Program-made: the position numbers and the translations under genes
The notes under the pieces: model-generated
Databases searched by the model: none
What the model was told of the DNA's origin: nothing
What the model saw: the letters and a program-made list of their open reading frames with translations, nothing else
Origin: Planctomycetota bacterium
GTDB lineage: Bacteria > Planctomycetota > UBA1135 > GCA-002686595
Assembly: GCA_016779205.1 (NCBI GenBank)
Contig: JADHOC010000001.1
Coordinates: 244,299 to 308,298, forward strand
Length of the DNA: 64,000 nucleotides
Direction: 5' to 3'
In this document: one piece after another, positions 62,433 through 64,000 of the stretch
Layout: each line of letters begins with the position of its first letter
How positions within the stretch are numbered: position 1 is the first letter of the stretch

Positions 62433-63338
62433 ATGGAACGCCCCAACATCGACCAGAGGGCCCGCGCGGTGCGCCGCGTGCTCGTCATCGAGGGCCTCTG
62501 CAACCTGGCCCTCGCGCTCACCGAGCTCAGCGTCGGGCTCATGACGGGCTCCTGGGTGCTGGTCGCCGATGCGATGCACTCCGCCACGGACCTCGCGAAC
62601 AACGTCGTGGCCTGGTTCGCCATGCGGGTGGCCGGGGCCCCCGCCGACGACGGCCACCCCTACGGCCACGGCAAGTTCGAGATCCTCGCCGTGTTCGGGC
62701 TCGCCACCCTGATGGGTGTCCTGGCCCTCGAGATCCTCCTGGGCGTCCTCCGCGGCGGCGCCACCGAGCCGGTGACGACCGGCCCGCTCAGCCTCGCGGT
62801 CGCCTGCGGCGTCATGGTGCTCCAGCTGGGCCTCGCCTACTGGCAGAACCGCCAGGCCCGGCGGCTGGGGTCCGAGCTGCTGCACGCGGACGCGACCCAC
62901 ACCCTCGCCGACACGGCCACCACCCTCGCGGCCATCGTCGGCTGGCAGATCGCCGCCCGCGGCTTCCCGTGGCTCGACCGCGTGCTGGCGGTCGCCGTGG
63001 CGATCTTCGTCCTGGTGCTCGCCTTCCAGCTCTTCCGGCGGGCGGTCCCGATCCTCGTGGACGGCGCCGCCGTGCCGCCCAGCGAGCTCGTCGCGGTGCT
63101 CAATACCGTCGAGGGGGTCGCGGGGATCGGCCAGGTCCGCAGTCGCTGGGACGGCACCCGGCGCACGGCGGACGTCACGGTGCGCGTCGACCCGACCCTC
63201 GATGCGGTCCAGGCCCACGACATCGCCGACGGGGTCGAGGCGAGCCTGACCCTCCAGCTCGCCTTCGACGAGGTCCTGGTCCACGTGGAGCCCGACGTCG
63301 GGGAAGGTCCCCCCCGGCGAGGGCCAATGACCGACTGA
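62433..63338 (+). CDS. cation diffusion facilitator (CDF) family efflux protein
   Basis: A 301-residue CDF antiporter exporting Zn2+, Fe2+, Mn2+ or similar. Six membrane segments fit the family. Metal site residues are His49 and Asp53 in ADAMHSATD (helix II) and His156 and Asp160 in HADATHTLAD (helix V). A GHPYGHGKFE loop lies between helices II and III. The C-terminal cytoplasmic domain (about residues 205-290) has the dimerising ferredoxin-like fold (TADVTVRVDPTL). The HxxxD pair in both helices suggests a relaxed or Zn/Cd/Fe-type specificity. ATG 62433. Confidence 0.93.
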   Translation: MERPNIDQRARAVRRVLVIEGLCNLALALTELSVGLMTGSWVLVADAMHSATDLANNVVAWFAMRVAGAPADDGHPYGHGKFEILAVFGLATLMGVLALEILLGVLRGGATEPVTTGPLSLAVACGVMVLQLGLAYWQNRQARRLGSELLHADATHTLADTATTLAAIVGWQIAARGFPWLDRVLAVAVAIFVLVLAFQLFRRAVPILVDGAAVPPSELVAVLNTVEGVAGIGQVRSRWDGTRRTADVTVRVDPTLDAVQAHDIADGVEASLTLQLAFDEVLVHVEPDVGEGPPRRGPMTD

Positions 63339-63373
63339 ACCCGGCCCGGCCCTCGGCTCCTCCGCTCCATCGC

Positions 63374-63379
63374 TAGAGT
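63374..63379 (+). promoter_or_regulatory. candidate -10 box before the DUF5993-dsbB pair
   Basis: TAGAGT lies 42 bases before the ATG at 63422 in the 83-base gap after the efflux gene. Confidence 0.3.
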
Positions 63380-63421
63380 CGAGGGGTCGCCCTCCCCAGC
63401 CCACAACGGCCCCCGAGCACC

Positions 63422-63574
63422 ATGGCCTTCCTCTTCCTGAGCTACCTCGCCACGTTCGCGTGCGTGACCCGCGGACGGCGCTCCGCCGCCCTCGCGGGCC
63501 TCGCCGTCAGCACGGCGCTGAGCGTCGCCATGTTCCTCCATCACACGACGTCGGGCCTGGAGCTCAACTTCTGA
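63422..63574 (+). CDS. DUF5993-like small membrane protein
   Basis: A 50-residue protein (ATG 63422, TGA 63572-63574). Two hydrophobic segments, FLFLSYLATFACV and ALAGLAVSTALSVAMFL, flank a basic GRR turn, and the C-terminus reads HHTTSGLELNF. That arrangement, with HHxT and LxLxF at the end, is what is expected of the small DUF5993 proteins found next to DsbB-like genes. It overlaps the next ATG by one base (TGATG), so translation is coupled. Family assignment is by pattern and context. Confidence 0.7.
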   Translation: MAFLFLSYLATFACVTRGRRSAALAGLAVSTALSVAMFLHHTTSGLELNF

Positions 63575-64000
63575 TGGAGAACCGTCCGCTCCTATACACC
63601 GTGAACAGCGCGTGCATGCTGGGCCTCTCCCTCGTGCTGGTCGGCGCCTTCTACTTCCAGTACGGGCTGGGTGAGACCCCCTGCCCCCTGTGTCTGCTCC
63701 AGCGCATGGGCATGCTCGGCGTCCTGGTCGGGCTGGCTCTGAACACCGCCTTCGGCTTCCGCCGGGAGCACGCCGCCGTGATCATCGGCGCCGCCCTCGT
63801 GGGCGGCTCCTTCTCCGTCCGACAGATCCTCCTGCACATCGCCCCCGTGGAAGGAGAGCCCGCGGGCTACGGCTCCGCCGTCCTCGCCATGCACCTGTAC
63901 ACCTGGGCGGCGATCGTCTTCCTGACCACGATCGCTGGGACGGCCGTGTTCCTCTGCCTCATCCGCGACGAGCCGGCGGGCACCGTGCGGCGCCCCACCC
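63574..64000 (+). CDS. DsbB-like disulfide bond formation protein (3' end outside window)
   Basis: 142 codons are visible before the window ends. Membrane segments begin with SACMLGLSLVLVGAFYFQYGL. The first periplasmic-side cysteine pair is in CPLCLLQRMGM, the DsbB signature where disulfides are generated with quinone. A later HLYTWAAIVF segment matches the helix preceding the last membrane span. The second cysteine pair of classical DsbB is not visible in the available loop (EGEPAGYGSAVLAMH), as in the subgroup that accompanies DUF5993. Menaquinone from the ubiA/X/E set could serve as acceptor, which is inference. Confidence 0.85.
   Translation, partial: MENRPLLYTVNSACMLGLSLVLVGAFYFQYGLGETPCPLCLLQRMGMLGVLVGLALNTAFGFRREHAAVIIGAALVGGSFSVRQILLHIAPVEGEPAGYGSAVLAMHLYTWAAIVFLTTIAGTAVFLCLIRDEPAGTVRRPT

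Overview
The window is about 64 kb of very GC-rich DNA (around 70 % by eye) that is almost fully packed with protein genes. The gene content points to a diderm (Gram-negative) bacterium. YidC has the large periplasmic domain, there are lipoproteins and signal peptides, a DsbB-type protein, an MsbA-like exporter, and the PrkA-YhbH-SpoVR stress module. A SpoIID-like murein enzyme, a UbiA/UbiX/UbiE quinone set, LarC, DUF5993 and several secreted proteins without recognisable families fit a high-GC Planctomycetota-like lineage. That placement is an inference from gene content and style, not a phylogeny. No rRNA, tRNA, CRISPR array, insertion sequence or prophage was seen, so this looks like ordinary chromosome.

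Layout. Positions 1-4159 (+) hold the end of a TolB-type propeller protein, a FixL/FixJ-like two-component pair, a metallo-beta-lactamase-fold hydrolase and an NfsA-type nitroreductase. Positions 4170-29042 (-) form one long block of codirectional genes. Read in transcription order it contains: nadD and a WecA/MraY-type transferase; a phosphoesterase, yidC and mnmE; nrdR, a NrdD-like protein that has lost its radical machinery, and smc; prkA-yhbH-spoVR; an Fe-S RecB-like nuclease; and a four-gene glycosyltransferase operon that includes a GT2-GT4 fusion. Positions 29384-32291 hold two uncharacterised exported proteins flanking miaA. Positions 32292-38571 (-) are a tight operon ubiE-CPBP protease-ubiX-ubiA-holA-mutL. 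Positions 38760-41963 (-) encode a large Ig-like/propeller lipoprotein. Positions 42571-46279 (+) are ruvB-spoIID-tgt with 4-base overlaps. Positions 46306-54660 mix a tiny Cys-rich protein, an SH3 protein, panD, larC, comF, a membrane protein, a ferredoxin-NADP reductase, a GT-C-like membrane protein and a highly acidic exported protein. Positions 54782-64000 carry an ABC exporter, a phosphopantetheinyl transferase, a sterol-desaturase-family protein, an alpha/beta hydrolase, two uncharacterised proteins, a cation efflux protein, and the small DUF5993 protein followed by a DsbB-like protein cut by the window end.

Themes. Information processing is well represented (smc, mutL, holA, ruvB, comF, mnmE, miaA, tgt), as are envelope and polysaccharide assembly, and menaquinone/cofactor synthesis (ubiA/X/E, nadD, panD). 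The two most unusual coding observations are (1) a NrdD-derived protein with ATP-cone-like N-terminus, one active-site cysteine changed to serine and no glycyl-radical tail, encoded directly after the repressor gene nrdR; and (2) a tRNA-guanine transglycosylase whose three zinc-ligand cysteines are all replaced in an ungapped stretch. Several genes also carry TAnnnT boxes immediately upstream, two of them only 7 nt from the start codon, which suggests leaderless transcripts.
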